Assembly: GCA_934675095.1 (NCBI GenBank)
Contig: CAKUPC010000002.1
Span: 139,749 to 203,748, forward strand
Length of the DNA: 64,000 nt
DNA from: an uncultured Bacteroidales bacterium
GTDB lineage: Bacteria; Bacteroidota; Bacteroidia; Bacteroidales; UBA932
Direction of reading: 5' to 3'
Position numbers and translations under genes: made by a program. The notes under the pieces are model-generated. The model saw only the letters and a list, made by a program, of their open reading frames with translations. It was not told the origin of the DNA and ran no database searches. Below, piece after piece: positions 25,712 to 35,316 of the stretch. The first letter of the stretch is position 1. Each line of letters opens with the position of its first letter.

Positions 25712-27283
25712 ATGATGGTTATGGGTATGAAAGAGCTTCCTATCGGAGTGCAGACTTTTGACAAACTTGTCGAAGGCGGGTATATGTATGTGGATAAGAC
25801 AGGATATGTCTATGAAATCGCCAATAAGTTTGAATATGTATTCCTCAGTCGTCCGCGGCGTTTCGGAAAATCTCTGCTGTCATCGACTTTTCATTCTTAT
25901 TTTGCCGGGGAAAAGGAACTTTTTGACGGTTTGGAGGCCGGCCGGCTTGAGACTGAATGGGTGAAGCATCCTGTGTTTCATTTCGATATGTCAACGGCAA
26001 AGCACATGAATGAGGAGCAGCTGCTTGAGGAGCTTGATGAGAAACTTCATGCTTATGAGCTGGTTTTTGGCCGCGGAGAAATGGAAAAGAACATAAATCA
26101 GCGCCTTGCAGGTCTTGTAAGGCGTTCCGTCGAACAGACTGGAGAGAAAGCCGTCATTATCATAGACGAGTATGACGCTCCGCTTCTTGATGTTATGAAC
26201 GATAGGGGGCGGTTAGTGCCAATGCGTCAGATAATGAGGAACTTCTACAGCCCGATAAAGAGTCTCGACCCCTATCTGCGCTTCGTTTTCATAACGGGAA
26301 TAAATAAATTCGCGCAGCTCAGCATATTCAGCGAGCTCAATAATCTCAAGAACATATCCATGCTTCCGGAGTTTTCTGCTGTCTGCGGAATCTCCCAGTC
26401 GGAACTTGAGCGCGATTTCCCAGAACAGATAGAGGCTCTTGCGGAAACGGAAGGCGTGAGCTATGAGAGAGCGCTGGAACTTCTGAAGGAAAACTACGAC
26501 GGCTACCATTTCTGCGCCGGTTCTGAAGACATATACAATCCTTTCAGCCTGCTCAATGCCTTTTCTGACAGGCGTTTCGGGAGTTATTGGTTTGAGACGG
26601 CCACTCCGACTTATCTGATAGAGAGACTTGAGCGCAAGCCCCTTGACGAGCGTGAACTTGACAGGATGGAGTATGTTTCTGTCAATGAGTTCAATGTGTC
26701 TCCGGAACTCACGGACAATCCGATACCTCTTCTCTATCAGACCGGCTATCTGACCATCAAGGACTATGACCGCAGCCTCGACAGCTACACCCTCGGCTAT
26801 CCGAACAAGGAAGTGCGCACGGGGTTTCTGGACTCGCTGCTGGCCGGCTACAATGGCAACAACCCATCAGGGGCCTCTTTTGTGCTCCGTTTCAATGCCG
26901 CCTTGAGGAAGGGAGATGTCGACGAGGCTCTGTCGCGGATGCAGTCGTTTCTCGCAGGGATGCCGAACGACCTCGAAAATAAGACGGAGAAGCACTACCA
27001 GACTATTATCTATCTGATTTTTTCCCTGCTAGGCTACCACATCCGCACGGAAGAAAAGTCGGCCGTCGGCCGTGCGGGCGCCGTGTGCTGGACGGAAGAT
27101 TCAATCTATGTCTTTGAGTTCAAGGTTGACAGCACGGCGGAGACTGCCCTGAAGCAGATTGACGACAAGGGCTATATGATTCCCTACCATTTCGAGGAGG
27201 GCAAGCGTCTCGTTAAAGTCGGGGTGAACATATCCACCGCGACAAGAACCATCGACGGCTGGGCGGTTTCTCTCGTACAGTGA
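25712..27283 (+). CDS. AAA-ATPase-like/PD-(D/E)XK nuclease-like protein
   Basis: Protein of 523 aa of the abundant Bacteroidota family that joins an AAA-ATPase-like domain (Pfam AAA-ATPase_like) to a C-terminal PD-(D/E)XK-like domain. The start KELPIGVQTFDKLVEGGYMYVDKT is typical; the P-loop is degenerate (SRPRRFGKSLL, residues about 46-56); Walker B is VIIIDEYDAPL (about 148); the nuclease-like strand is IYVFEFKVD near 468. Function is unknown. Several ATGs (25712, 25715, 25721, 25727) could be the start. Confidence 0.88.
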   Translation: MMVMGMKELPIGVQTFDKLVEGGYMYVDKTGYVYEIANKFEYVFLSRPRRFGKSLLSSTFHSYFAGEKELFDGLEAGRLETEWVKHPVFHFDMSTAKHMNEEQLLEELDEKLHAYELVFGRGEMEKNINQRLAGLVRRSVEQTGEKAVIIIDEYDAPLLDVMNDRGRLVPMRQIMRNFYSPIKSLDPYLRFVFITGINKFAQLSIFSELNNLKNISMLPEFSAVCGISQSELERDFPEQIEALAETEGVSYERALELLKENYDGYHFCAGSEDIYNPFSLLNAFSDRRFGSYWFETATPTYLIERLERKPLDERELDRMEYVSVNEFNVSPELTDNPIPLLYQTGYLTIKDYDRSLDSYTLGYPNKEVRTGFLDSLLAGYNGNNPSGASFVLRFNAALRKGDVDEALSRMQSFLAGMPNDLENKTEKHYQTIIYLIFSLLGYHIRTEEKSAVGRAGAVCWTEDSIYVFEFKVDSTAETALKQIDDKGYMIPYHFEEGKRLVKVGVNISTATRTIDGWAVSLVQ

Positions 27284-27286
27284 GGC

Positions 27287-28300
27287 TTAGGCGTGGGGGC
27301 TGGCGACGGAGTCGCGGAGGATGGTCTCGGTGGAGAGCTCTATCTGGGAGCCGAGCTTGCGCTGGCCGCGGATGCTTTCGAGGAGCAGCTTGACTGCCAT
27401 CCGGCCCATCTCCTCGACCCTCTGGCCTATGCGCGTGACGGCAGGGACTAGGTAGTCGAGGTAGATGTTGTTGTCGAAGGAGACTATGGAGATGTCCTCC
27501 GGGATGCGCAGGCCGGCCTCGCGGATGGCCCGGATGGCTCCGAGACCTATGGTGTTGCTCAGGGCGAAGATGGCCGTGGGTCTTTCCGGCGAGCCGAGAA
27601 GCAGCTTGGTCTCAATATATCCGTTCTGGACCGTGAAGTCGTTTCCGACAATCCGTTCCTCCTCTTCCAGTCCGGCCTTCCGGAGAGCCGCCTTGTATCC
27701 TTCTATGCGCCGGCGGTTCGGGGTGGAATCGAGATTCCCCTGGATGCAGGCAATCTTCCTGTGGGCGTTGCGCAGCAGGATGTTCGTGCCGTCGAAGCCT
27801 CCCTGCCAGTTGTTCGTCGCCACGTATGGCAGGCGCGAGTCCTCGAAATAGCGGTCCACAAGTATGACCGGCGCGGTCTGCGCGTTGATTTCCTCAAGAA
27901 ACCTCGGGTCGGAGCCGCAGGGGACTATAATCATTCCATCGACCTTCCTCGACACGAGGGCGCAGACCGAGTCATTCTGCGCCGCCTCGTTCTCCATAGT
28001 GTCGGTGACTATGGTGGTGTAGCCGCTTTTCTTCGCCTCGGCGACTATTACGCTCGTGATTTCCGCGAAATAGGGGTTGGAAATGTCCGGGACTACGAGC
28101 CCGATGGTGAACGTCCTTCCCTTGCGCAGGTTTTGCGCGAGAATGTTCGGAGTGTATCCTATATCATCTGCGGCCTTTCTGATTATTTCCGAAGTCTTTT
28201 CGGAGATTCTGCCGTCCTTCGCCTTTCCGCTTAATACCCTTGATACAGTGGATGTTGAGAAGCCGGTACGCTCGGCGATGGTTTCAAGTGTGGATTTCAT
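27287..28300 (-). CDS. LacI/GalR-family transcriptional regulator
   Basis: Protein of 337 aa. The N-terminal helix-turn-helix is TLETIAERTGFSTSTVSRVL, with the LacI hinge helix ILAQNLRKGRTFTIGLVVPD, followed by a periplasmic-binding-protein-like ligand domain (DISNPYFAEI, VDGMIIVPCG, FDNNIYLDYL). It is divergent from the ribokinase gene and probably senses ribose or a derivative to control the locus at 28.5-41.2 kb. Operator-like palindromes lie in the shared upstream region. Confidence 0.93.
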   Translation of the reverse strand: MKSTLETIAERTGFSTSTVSRVLSGKAKDGRISEKTSEIIRKAADDIGYTPNILAQNLRKGRTFTIGLVVPDISNPYFAEITSVIVAEAKKSGYTTIVTDTMENEAAQNDSVCALVSRKVDGMIIVPCGSDPRFLEEINAQTAPVILVDRYFEDSRLPYVATNNWQGGFDGTNILLRNAHRKIACIQGNLDSTPNRRRIEGYKAALRKAGLEEEERIVGNDFTVQNGYIETKLLLGSPERPTAIFALSNTIGLGAIRAIREAGLRIPEDISIVSFDNNIYLDYLVPAVTRIGQRVEEMGRMAVKLLLESIRGQRKLGSQIELSTETILRDSVASPHA

Positions 28301-28344
28301 AATGTTCCAGTCGATTGTGGTTACAGAGGGCGAATCTACGACAT

Positions 28345-28374
28345 TTGCGCAATAAAATCAAATTTCTTGCGCAT
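28345..28374. promoter_or_regulatory. Operator-like half sites between the lacI-type gene and rbsK
   Basis: The perfect palindrome TTGCGCAA lies at 28345-28352, and TTGCGCAT at 28367-28374. The same TTGCGCAA appears over the rbsK promoter (28443-28450). Binding by the adjacent LacI-type regulator is inferred. Confidence 0.4.
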
Positions 28375-28437
28375 GAATTTCATACGGCGACATGAAATTT
28401 GTTGCATCGTATGCGACATTTTTCCTTAATTTATGAA

Positions 28438-28460
28438 TACTTTTGCGCAATCGTTTGTGC
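28438..28460 (+). promoter_or_regulatory. rbsK promoter -7 box overlapped by a LacI-type operator
   Basis: TACTTTTG (28438-28445) fits TAnnTTTG. The 16-mer GCGCAATCGTTTGTGC (28445-28460) begins on the last base of the box, has the central CG and imperfect dyad symmetry of LacI-family operators, and would cover the start point. A related dyad, GTTGCATCGTATGCGAC, lies at 28401-28417. Confidence 0.5.
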
Positions 28461-28533
28461 CAACGGGATGCAGGATGAACCGGCAGACCGGCACGGGACG
28501 GGAAATGACCGGATAATAATAACACTCGCAATA

Positions 28534-29436
28534 ATGGGAAAAATCGTTGTAATAGGCAGTGCGAACACTGACCTGGTAATCAACACATCACGCATACCGG
28601 AACCTGGAGAGACCGTGCTCGGAGGCCATTTCATGATGGCTGCCGGTGGAAAGGGCGCCAATCAGGCGGTCGCCGCGCAGAGACTCGGCGCCGATGTCAC
28701 TTTCGTGGCATGCGTTGGGGACGACCTTTTCGGAAAAGATTCTCTTGAGGGATACGGCAAGGAGGGAATGAACACGTCGTTCATTTCAGTGAAGGATGGC
28801 GTGCCGTCGGGCGTGGCCTCCATCTTTGTGGATGCCGATGCGGAGAACGTGATAGTCGTCGCTCCGGGAGCAAATTCCGAACTGGGAAAGCCTGAGATAG
28901 ATGCGGCGGAGAAAGAAATTGAAAGAGCCGACTTCGTCCTCATGCAGCTTGAGACCCCGATGGAGACCGTCGAATATGCGGCTGCACGGGCGTTCGAGGC
29001 TGGCACGAGGCTCGTTCTGAATCCGGCTCCCGCCGCTGAACTTTCAGACGCGCTCCTTTCGAGACTCTGGCTCCTGACCCCGAACCGCACGGAGGCCCAG
29101 CTCATCACGGGACTTCCGGTGACAAACGAGGAAGAGGCCGCCGCCGCTGCCGAGGCGCTGGTGGAGAAGGGCGTGAAGAACGTCGTGATAACCCTCGGCT
29201 CCAAGGGCGCGTATGTCCTTTCTGAGGATTTCCGGGGAGTCATTCCTGCAAATCCGGTAAAGGCCGTCGACACCACGGCTGCCGGCGACACCTTCAACGG
29301 TGCCCTCTGCGTGGCGCTTTCCGAAGGGCGCAGTCTTCAGGATGCATGCCGTTTCGCGGCGAAGGCCTCCGCAATCTCCGTGACCCGAGCCGGTGCCCAG
29401 CCGTCGATACCATATCGTCGGGAATTGGAGGAGTAG
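28534..29436 (+). CDS. rbsK: Ribokinase
   Basis: PfkB-family kinase of 300 aa. The ATG at 28534 gives MGKIVVIGSANTDLV; upstream in-frame codons lie in the operator region and are rejected. Substrate and ATP signatures are present: GGKGANQAVAAQRLGA (about residues 39-54) and the catalytic DTTAAGDTFNGAL (about 246-258). It phosphorylates ribose at O5 in the cytoplasm. It is the first gene of the locus controlled by the divergent LacI-type protein. Confidence 0.94.
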   Translation: MGKIVVIGSANTDLVINTSRIPEPGETVLGGHFMMAAGGKGANQAVAAQRLGADVTFVACVGDDLFGKDSLEGYGKEGMNTSFISVKDGVPSGVASIFVDADAENVIVVAPGANSELGKPEIDAAEKEIERADFVLMQLETPMETVEYAAARAFEAGTRLVLNPAPAAELSDALLSRLWLLTPNRTEAQLITGLPVTNEEEAAAAAEALVEKGVKNVVITLGSKGAYVLSEDFRGVIPANPVKAVDTTAAGDTFNGALCVALSEGRSLQDACRFAAKASAISVTRAGAQPSIPYRRELEE

Positions 29437-29519
29437 GACCGTTGAAAGTCAGAGACTATGAGAATGTCGAAATGAATAACCCGCAATAATGAAATATCAA
29501 CAAAACTAAATTTGATACT

Positions 29520-30533
29520 ATGTTCATCGCAAACAGTCAATTTCTGGCGGTCATCCTCTGTTTCATCACAATGCTCTGCTGGGGCTCGTGGGGAAACACG
29601 CAGAAAATGGCCGCGAAGAGCTGGAGATATGAGCTCTTCTATTGGGATTACGTGATAGGAATGTTCCTGTTCTCCCTGATTCTCGCCTTCACCCTCGGCT
29701 CGTTCGGCTCTGAAGGACGGCATTTCATCGACGACCTCGCCCAGGCCGACATCAACAGCATCGCGTGGATTCTTCTGGGCGCCATCGTGTTCAATGTCTC
29801 CAACATTCTTCTTTCGGCTTCGACAGCTAAGGCGGGAATGTCGGTTGCGTTCCCTCTCGGCGTCGGGCTCGCTCTCGTCGTGGGTGTCGTCAATAATCTG
29901 ATTTTCCATCCGGCTCCATCGACGAACGTGCCTCTGCTGCTTGTGGGCGTCGCCTTGGTTGTTGTCGCGATTGTCTGCAACGGTGTCGCCTCAGGCAAGG
30001 TAGATAAGTCCGAAAGGGATCCGAGGGAAAACCGCATGGGACTGATATATGCCGTTCTTGCCGGCGTGATAATGTCCTTCTTCTCCGCCCTGGTCTATAA
30101 CGGAATCGACATCGACAACATCCACAACCCTGCTCCGGGGATGCTCACTCCATATTCCGGAACGGTGATTTTCGCCCTCGGAGTCCTCGTCAGCAACTTC
30201 CTCTTCAACTGCGTATTCACGCTCAACGACTCATCGAAGCCGGGAGTGAGGTTCGCGGACTATTTCAAGGGTGACGCGAAGACCCACCTCGTCGGTATGC
30301 TCGGCGGTGCAATCTGGTGCCTCGGTACGGGACTCAACTATGTTTCCGCAGGCACGGCCGGAGCCGCAGTAAGCTATGCCCTCGGGCAGGGCGCACCGCT
30401 CATCGCCGCCATCTGGGGCGTGTTCATCTGGAAGGAGTTCAAGGGCGCGAAAAAGAGCGTGAACTGGCTCCTCGCCCTTATGTTCATCCTTTTCATCGCG
30501 GGACTTGGACTTATTATAGCCTCGGGGAATTAG
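29520..30533 (+). CDS. GRP-family sugar permease (probable ribose transporter)
   Basis: Protein of 337 aa with ten hydrophobic helices, of the glucose/ribose porter group in the drug/metabolite superfamily. Typical features are the MLCWGSWGNTQKMA start and SYALGQGAPLIAAIWGVFIWKEFKG near residues 283-306. Between rbsK and a SusCD locus it most likely imports ribose across the inner membrane, as the related permease does in the Bacteroides rus locus. Substrate is inferred from neighbours. Confidence 0.82.
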   Translation: MFIANSQFLAVILCFITMLCWGSWGNTQKMAAKSWRYELFYWDYVIGMFLFSLILAFTLGSFGSEGRHFIDDLAQADINSIAWILLGAIVFNVSNILLSASTAKAGMSVAFPLGVGLALVVGVVNNLIFHPAPSTNVPLLLVGVALVVVAIVCNGVASGKVDKSERDPRENRMGLIYAVLAGVIMSFFSALVYNGIDIDNIHNPAPGMLTPYSGTVIFALGVLVSNFLFNCVFTLNDSSKPGVRFADYFKGDAKTHLVGMLGGAIWCLGTGLNYVSAGTAGAAVSYALGQGAPLIAAIWGVFIWKEFKGAKKSVNWLLALMFILFIAGLGLIIASGN

Positions 30534-30558
30534 TAATTCTATAGTACATACAATGAGT

Positions 30559-32114
30559 ATGGGAAAATATAGCATCCTGATATTACTTCTGACGGCAATG
30601 GTGTCCTGCTCCACTGTGAACGGGCAGGACAATTCGGGTCACAGTGTTCTTGAACCATTGACTGTGAGCAGAATATGCACAACTTCGGGGGGGGTAAGCC
30701 GTATCTTGAAGTTGGCGGAAAGCCGTTTGCCGTCTATGGCGCGCAGATTCGTTTAGATATATTTCGGTCTGTCGACAAACTTGACTGGCCTTCAATTGAG
30801 GAATATTTCGCACTCGCGTCAAAACTTGGCGTGAACTGCGTGCAAGTCCCGTGTCCTTGGGCTTTCATAGAGCCCAAAAAGGATTCATGGGACTTTGAGG
30901 CTGTGGACAAAGTCCTCGGCTTTGCCAATAGGCACAACCTCAAGGTTGAACTGTTGTGGTTCAGCACAAACATGATAGGGGATTCCTATTCTTGGTTAGT
31001 GCCTACATACATTCTCGCGACTCCGTCAATACGCCTTAAACGTGAAGACGACGGAGGCTGGCACGGGCTCTATGGCTATGCCTATTCCCTGCAGATGGAC
31101 AGTGACTTTGTCCTTGAGCGGGAGGCGGGTGCCGTGACCCGACTTTTTGCCCACATCCGTGAATGGGACGCGGCCAATGGAAACCGTCATCCTGTCATTA
31201 CCTGCCAGATTCACAATGAACCGGATGCCCTTGTGCGCTGGCGCCTCACCGAGAAGAAGATTTCTCACAAGGACGGCACGATGCTTACGCAGAGAGAGGC
31301 CTGGGACATGACACTCAAGCCTTTGGATGTCATAGGACGGGCAGTCAAGAACAGTGCCTATTCCGTTGCGACGCGCACCAATATCATCTCCGGTGACGGA
31401 GTCAATGATTTTCCACAGACACCGGGTATATCCCCTAAGGATGTCTATGCTCTTGAGGGGATAGATTTTGTGAGTTTCGACCCCTATATGTCTGAGGTCG
31501 ACAAGATTGCGTATGAGGTGAGCCAATATGCGTCCATGCCGGGAAACTATCCCCTTGTTGCGGAAAATCGCGGTGATTATTCCAATACCGCAAGCCTCAT
31601 GCTTGTCGCTTCGGCGCTTGGCGGAGGCTATGACATCTATGACCTTGCCACAAGCAAATATATAACCTCTCACAGCGAACCTCCGTTCAACTCTGAGGGA
31701 ATATACAACTCGGATTTCACGCCCAAGGCTCATGTGCCTTTGGTGCAGACTCTGCTTTCGGGTCTTGTCGCGGCCGGAGAAGACGTGGCGCTGACCCCGA
31801 CGGCCGACTTCGCCGTGTTCAACGTCAGAACGGATAATCCGCAGACAAGTCTTTCTCAGACAATTAGTACAACCGGGGCTGAACTGAAATTCGAGACCTC
31901 TTCCGGTGCCATTGCCTTCGTACTTGACAGGGGTGACAGGCTTGTCGCGTTTGCTACCGCCGATGCCATTTTGACTGTCAGCGGCGGCAGTCTTACCGAA
32001 GAGACGGGAAATTCCGTCGTTCTGAAAGGAGGAAAACTGACCGAACTCGGGTTTAAGTCTTCTGGCGCAAGACAAAGTACTGCAAAACAGAATATAGGAA
32101 CCATATTTAAATAA
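30559..32114 (+). CDS. Clan GH-A-like secreted glycosidase, frameshifted at a G8 tract
   Basis: Two overlapping frames make one protein. The first (from ATG 30559) encodes a lipoprotein signal peptide (LLTAMVSCSTVNGQ); the second (open from ATG 30675 to 32114, 479 aa) encodes the enzyme. They meet at eight G residues (30685-30692); nine or six G would join them as TTSGGGKPYLEVGGKPF, which aligns with the intact paralogue at 37294. The barrel shows the acid/base glutamate in QIHNEPD and a likely nucleophile in VAENRGDY. The glycosidic substrate is unknown; family GH35/GH42-like or DUF4978-like is a guess. As read, only a signal-less protein from 30675 would be made. Confidence 0.75.
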
Positions 32115-32121
32115 CACTGTT

Positions 32122-35100
32122 ATGAGAAATCCATACAAGATTGCCGTCATTGCGGCGGCCATGATGCTTTTCTGTCACAGCTTGTTCGCCCAAAACACAG
32201 TCACCGGAACAGTGACGGACACAAAGGGCGAGCCGATACCGGGTGCAGCTGTGGCAGTTCTGTCCGACGGCACACCGACGGGTACCGTGACTGATGTGGA
32301 CGGAAAATATTCCGTCAATGCTCCCGCTGCGGGACAGCTCGCTTTCAGTTCGATAGGCTATGTTTCGCAGACCGTGAATGTCATGAACCGAGCTGTCATT
32401 AACGTGACTCTCGCGGATGATTTCAAGATTCTTGACGAGTCTGTGGTGGTAGGATTCGCTACTCAGAAGAAAATCAATCTTACCGGCTCGGTGGCAACGG
32501 TCGATTCAGGACAGCTTGAGAACGTTCCGGTCCGCAACACGGTGCTCGCACTTCAGGGGCAGGTGCCTGGACTTAACATCAAGCAGGTGAGCGGGCAGCT
32601 CTACAACAAGAATCCCAACATAACCCTGCGCGGACAGGGCACGATTGGACAGGGCTCTTCCGGAAGTGTGCTCGTTCTTATAGACGGAATGGAGGGAGAC
32701 CTATTCTCCATAAATTCCCAGGACATCGAGAGCATTTCAGTTCTGAAGGATGCGGCCGCGTCGTCAATCTATGGCTCCAGAGCGCCTTTTGGCGTCATTC
32801 TCGTGACAACGAAAAAGGGTAAGGAGGGCAAGGCGCAGGTGAACTACAACAATAATTTCCGGTTCAACACGCCTATTAATCTGCCCCATTCTGCGGACTC
32901 ATATTCATGGGCTCTCTATTTCAATGACGCAGCCAACAATGACGGCAATGCAGACGATATCGGTGCTGCGCGCCTTCAGCGTATCAAGGATTATCAGGAC
33001 GGTGTCATATCCTACAACACCATACCTGTCGGGAACCAGTGGGGGACGGCCTACACCGAGGGCAACGACAACATCGACTACTACGACGTGTTCTACAAGG
33101 ATGTCTCTTTCGCACAGGAGCATAATCTCAGCGTGTCAGGCGGCACAAGTAAGGTCAATTACTTCGTGTCCGGAAACTATCTCAAGGAGGACGGACTCTT
33201 CACCTTCGAGGGAGCGGATCTTGACGGATTGTCAAGGGCGAATGTTTTCGGAAAGGTGGAAGCCAAACCATTTGATTTTCTGACCATAGGCTTCAGCAGC
33301 CGTTTCATACGCGAGGACTATCATGAGCCGACTGTGCTTTCCGATGATATTCTCTGGTATTTCGGGCAGTACCTCTGGCCGGTGGCTCCTCTTTATGATC
33401 CGAACGGGAACCTTTTCAATGACCTCGCGCTCCGCTTCAGCCGAGGAGGCCAGCGAAACATATCCAACACCACTTCAGCGAGCCAGTTCAACTTCGTGCT
33501 GACACCGGTGAAGGGATGGAGGATAGTCGGTGACTTGAATTACAGATATCGTTCATATTTCAACAAGATTGTTGACAAGGAAGTGTGGCAGACTTGTATC
33601 GACGGCGTTTCAAAGGGTTCGGTCTGGGATGATCACACCGGCGTGACCAATGATGACGGACGCAACCAGTACATCAATGCCAACGCCTACACCGACTATG
33701 AAAACAATATCGCAGGGAACTATTTCAAGCTTATGGCAGGTGTCCAGATGGAATCATATTCAGTGAATACGACATACGCAAAGCGCGAGGGACTTATTGT
33801 ACCGGATGTGCCGTCGCTTGACACGACCTCGGGTCTTTTCGGCGGCGAGAAGGTCAGCCCTGTCGTTGGCGGAGGCTCGTCTGCCTGGAGGACCTTCGGA
33901 TTCTTCGGACGACTCAACTATAATTACAAGGAGCGTTATCTGCTTGAGGGCAATCTTCGCTATGACGGTTCTTCTCGTTTTGCCGCAGACAAGCGCTGGG
34001 GACTCTTCCCGTCTGTTTCCGCAGGATGGAACATCGCAAAGGAGCCGTTCTTCGAACCGGCACAGCGCTGGGTCAGCACCCTGAAACTGAGAGCGTCATA
34101 CGGCTCCCTCGGCAATCAGAACACGAGTTCATTCTATCCGACATTTGAACTGATGAACTTCGCGAACTCGCAGGGCAGCTGGCTCATCGACGGGAAGAAG
34201 ACAAACATCGCATGGCCTGCTTCTCTGATAAGTTCATCCCTGACATGGGAGAAAGTAAAGTCATGGAATGCCGGGCTTGATGTGGCGGCGTTCGACGGAC
34301 GTCTTTCGGCGTCATTGGAAGGATATGTCAGAAAGACGGAAGATATGATAGGACCGGCTGATGAACTTCCTGCAATCCTCGGTACAGCAGTGCCTTACAC
34401 CAACAATACAGACCTGAGGACAACCGGCTTCGACTTCGAGATTTCGTGGAACGACAGGGCATTCGGCCAGCTTGACTATGGGGTGCGGTTTGTCCTTTCC
34501 GATGCTGTCACGAAAATCACCAGATACTCCAATCCGTCTCGTACTCTTTCCACCTACTATGAGGGTATGACTCTCGGCGATTTCTGGGGATATGAGTCCG
34601 TCGGCATCGCGAGAACGGAAGACCAGATGCTTGAACACCTTATGACCCTTCCTAACGGGGGACAGACTGCGCTTGGTTCTAACTGGCGTGCAGGTGACGT
34701 GATGTATAAGGACCTGAATGAGGACGGCAAGATTGACTCCGGCTCATATACCATTGATGATCATGGAGATCTCAAGATAATAGGAAACTCCACACCGCGC
34801 TACAACTACGCTTTCGACATCAACCTCGCGTGGAAGGGGATCGACCTCCGCGTGTTCCTCCAGGGAGTGGGCAAACGTGACTATTTCCAGAACGGAAAAT
34901 ATTTCTTCGGAAGCTGCGGATGGAGCAAGTGGGGCACGATGGTGCTCAGGCAGCATCTTGATTATTTCCGAGATGATCCTGAGAGTCCGCTCGGTCTCAA
35001 TACCGGCAGTTATTATCCGAGGCCTTATTTCGACACCGAGAAGAATGTCCAGTGGCAGAGCATGTATGTCCAGAACGCTTCCTACCTGAGGCTTAAGAAC

Positions 35101-35304
35101 CTTCAGCTCGGCTATACATTCCCGCAGGCGCTGACGAAGAAAATCGGAATACAAAACCTCAGGCTCTATTTCTCCGGTGAAAATCTCCTGACATTCACGA
35201 AGATGACGAATCTTTTCGATCCGGAGACCATTGGGGAGAATGAGACAGGAAATGTATATCCTCTTTCGAGGACATATTCCTTCGGAGTAAGTGTCACTTT
35301 CTAA
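32122..35304 (+). CDS. SusC/RagA-family TonB-dependent outer-membrane transporter
   Basis: Protein of 1060 aa. A signal peptide (cleavage after LFAQ) is followed by a carboxypeptidase-D-like regulatory domain (VTGTVTDTKGEPIPGAAV, ending SIGYVSQTV near residue 85), a TonB box region (DESVVVGF), a plug (QGQVPGLNI, LKDAAASSIYGSRAPFGVI) and a 22-strand barrel ending in GVSVTF. It forms the outer-membrane channel with the SusD partner directly downstream. The ligand is probably a nucleoside- or ribose-containing compound, by context. Confidence 0.96.
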   Translation: MRNPYKIAVIAAAMMLFCHSLFAQNTVTGTVTDTKGEPIPGAAVAVLSDGTPTGTVTDVDGKYSVNAPAAGQLAFSSIGYVSQTVNVMNRAVINVTLADDFKILDESVVVGFATQKKINLTGSVATVDSGQLENVPVRNTVLALQGQVPGLNIKQVSGQLYNKNPNITLRGQGTIGQGSSGSVLVLIDGMEGDLFSINSQDIESISVLKDAAASSIYGSRAPFGVILVTTKKGKEGKAQVNYNNNFRFNTPINLPHSADSYSWALYFNDAANNDGNADDIGAARLQRIKDYQDGVISYNTIPVGNQWGTAYTEGNDNIDYYDVFYKDVSFAQEHNLSVSGGTSKVNYFVSGNYLKEDGLFTFEGADLDGLSRANVFGKVEAKPFDFLTIGFSSRFIREDYHEPTVLSDDILWYFGQYLWPVAPLYDPNGNLFNDLALRFSRGGQRNISNTTSASQFNFVLTPVKGWRIVGDLNYRYRSYFNKIVDKEVWQTCIDGVSKGSVWDDHTGVTNDDGRNQYINANAYTDYENNIAGNYFKLMAGVQMESYSVNTTYAKREGLIVPDVPSLDTTSGLFGGEKVSPVVGGGSSAWRTFGFFGRLNYNYKERYLLEGNLRYDGSSRFAADKRWGLFPSVSAGWNIAKEPFFEPAQRWVSTLKLRASYGSLGNQNTSSFYPTFELMNFANSQGSWLIDGKKTNIAWPASLISSSLTWEKVKSWNAGLDVAAFDGRLSASLEGYVRKTEDMIGPADELPAILGTAVPYTNNTDLRTTGFDFEISWNDRAFGQLDYGVRFVLSDAVTKITRYSNPSRTLSTYYEGMTLGDFWGYESVGIARTEDQMLEHLMTLPNGGQTALGSNWRAGDVMYKDLNEDGKIDSGSYTIDDHGDLKIIGNSTPRYNYAFDINLAWKGIDLRVFLQGVGKRDYFQNGKYFFGSCGWSKWGTMVLRQHLDYFRDDPESPLGLNTGSYYPRPYFDTEKNVQWQSMYVQNASYLRLKNLQLGYTFPQALTKKIGIQNLRLYFSGENLLTFTKMTNLFDPETIGENETGNVYPLSRTYSFGVSVTF

Positions 35305-35316
35305 AAAATAGAGAAT

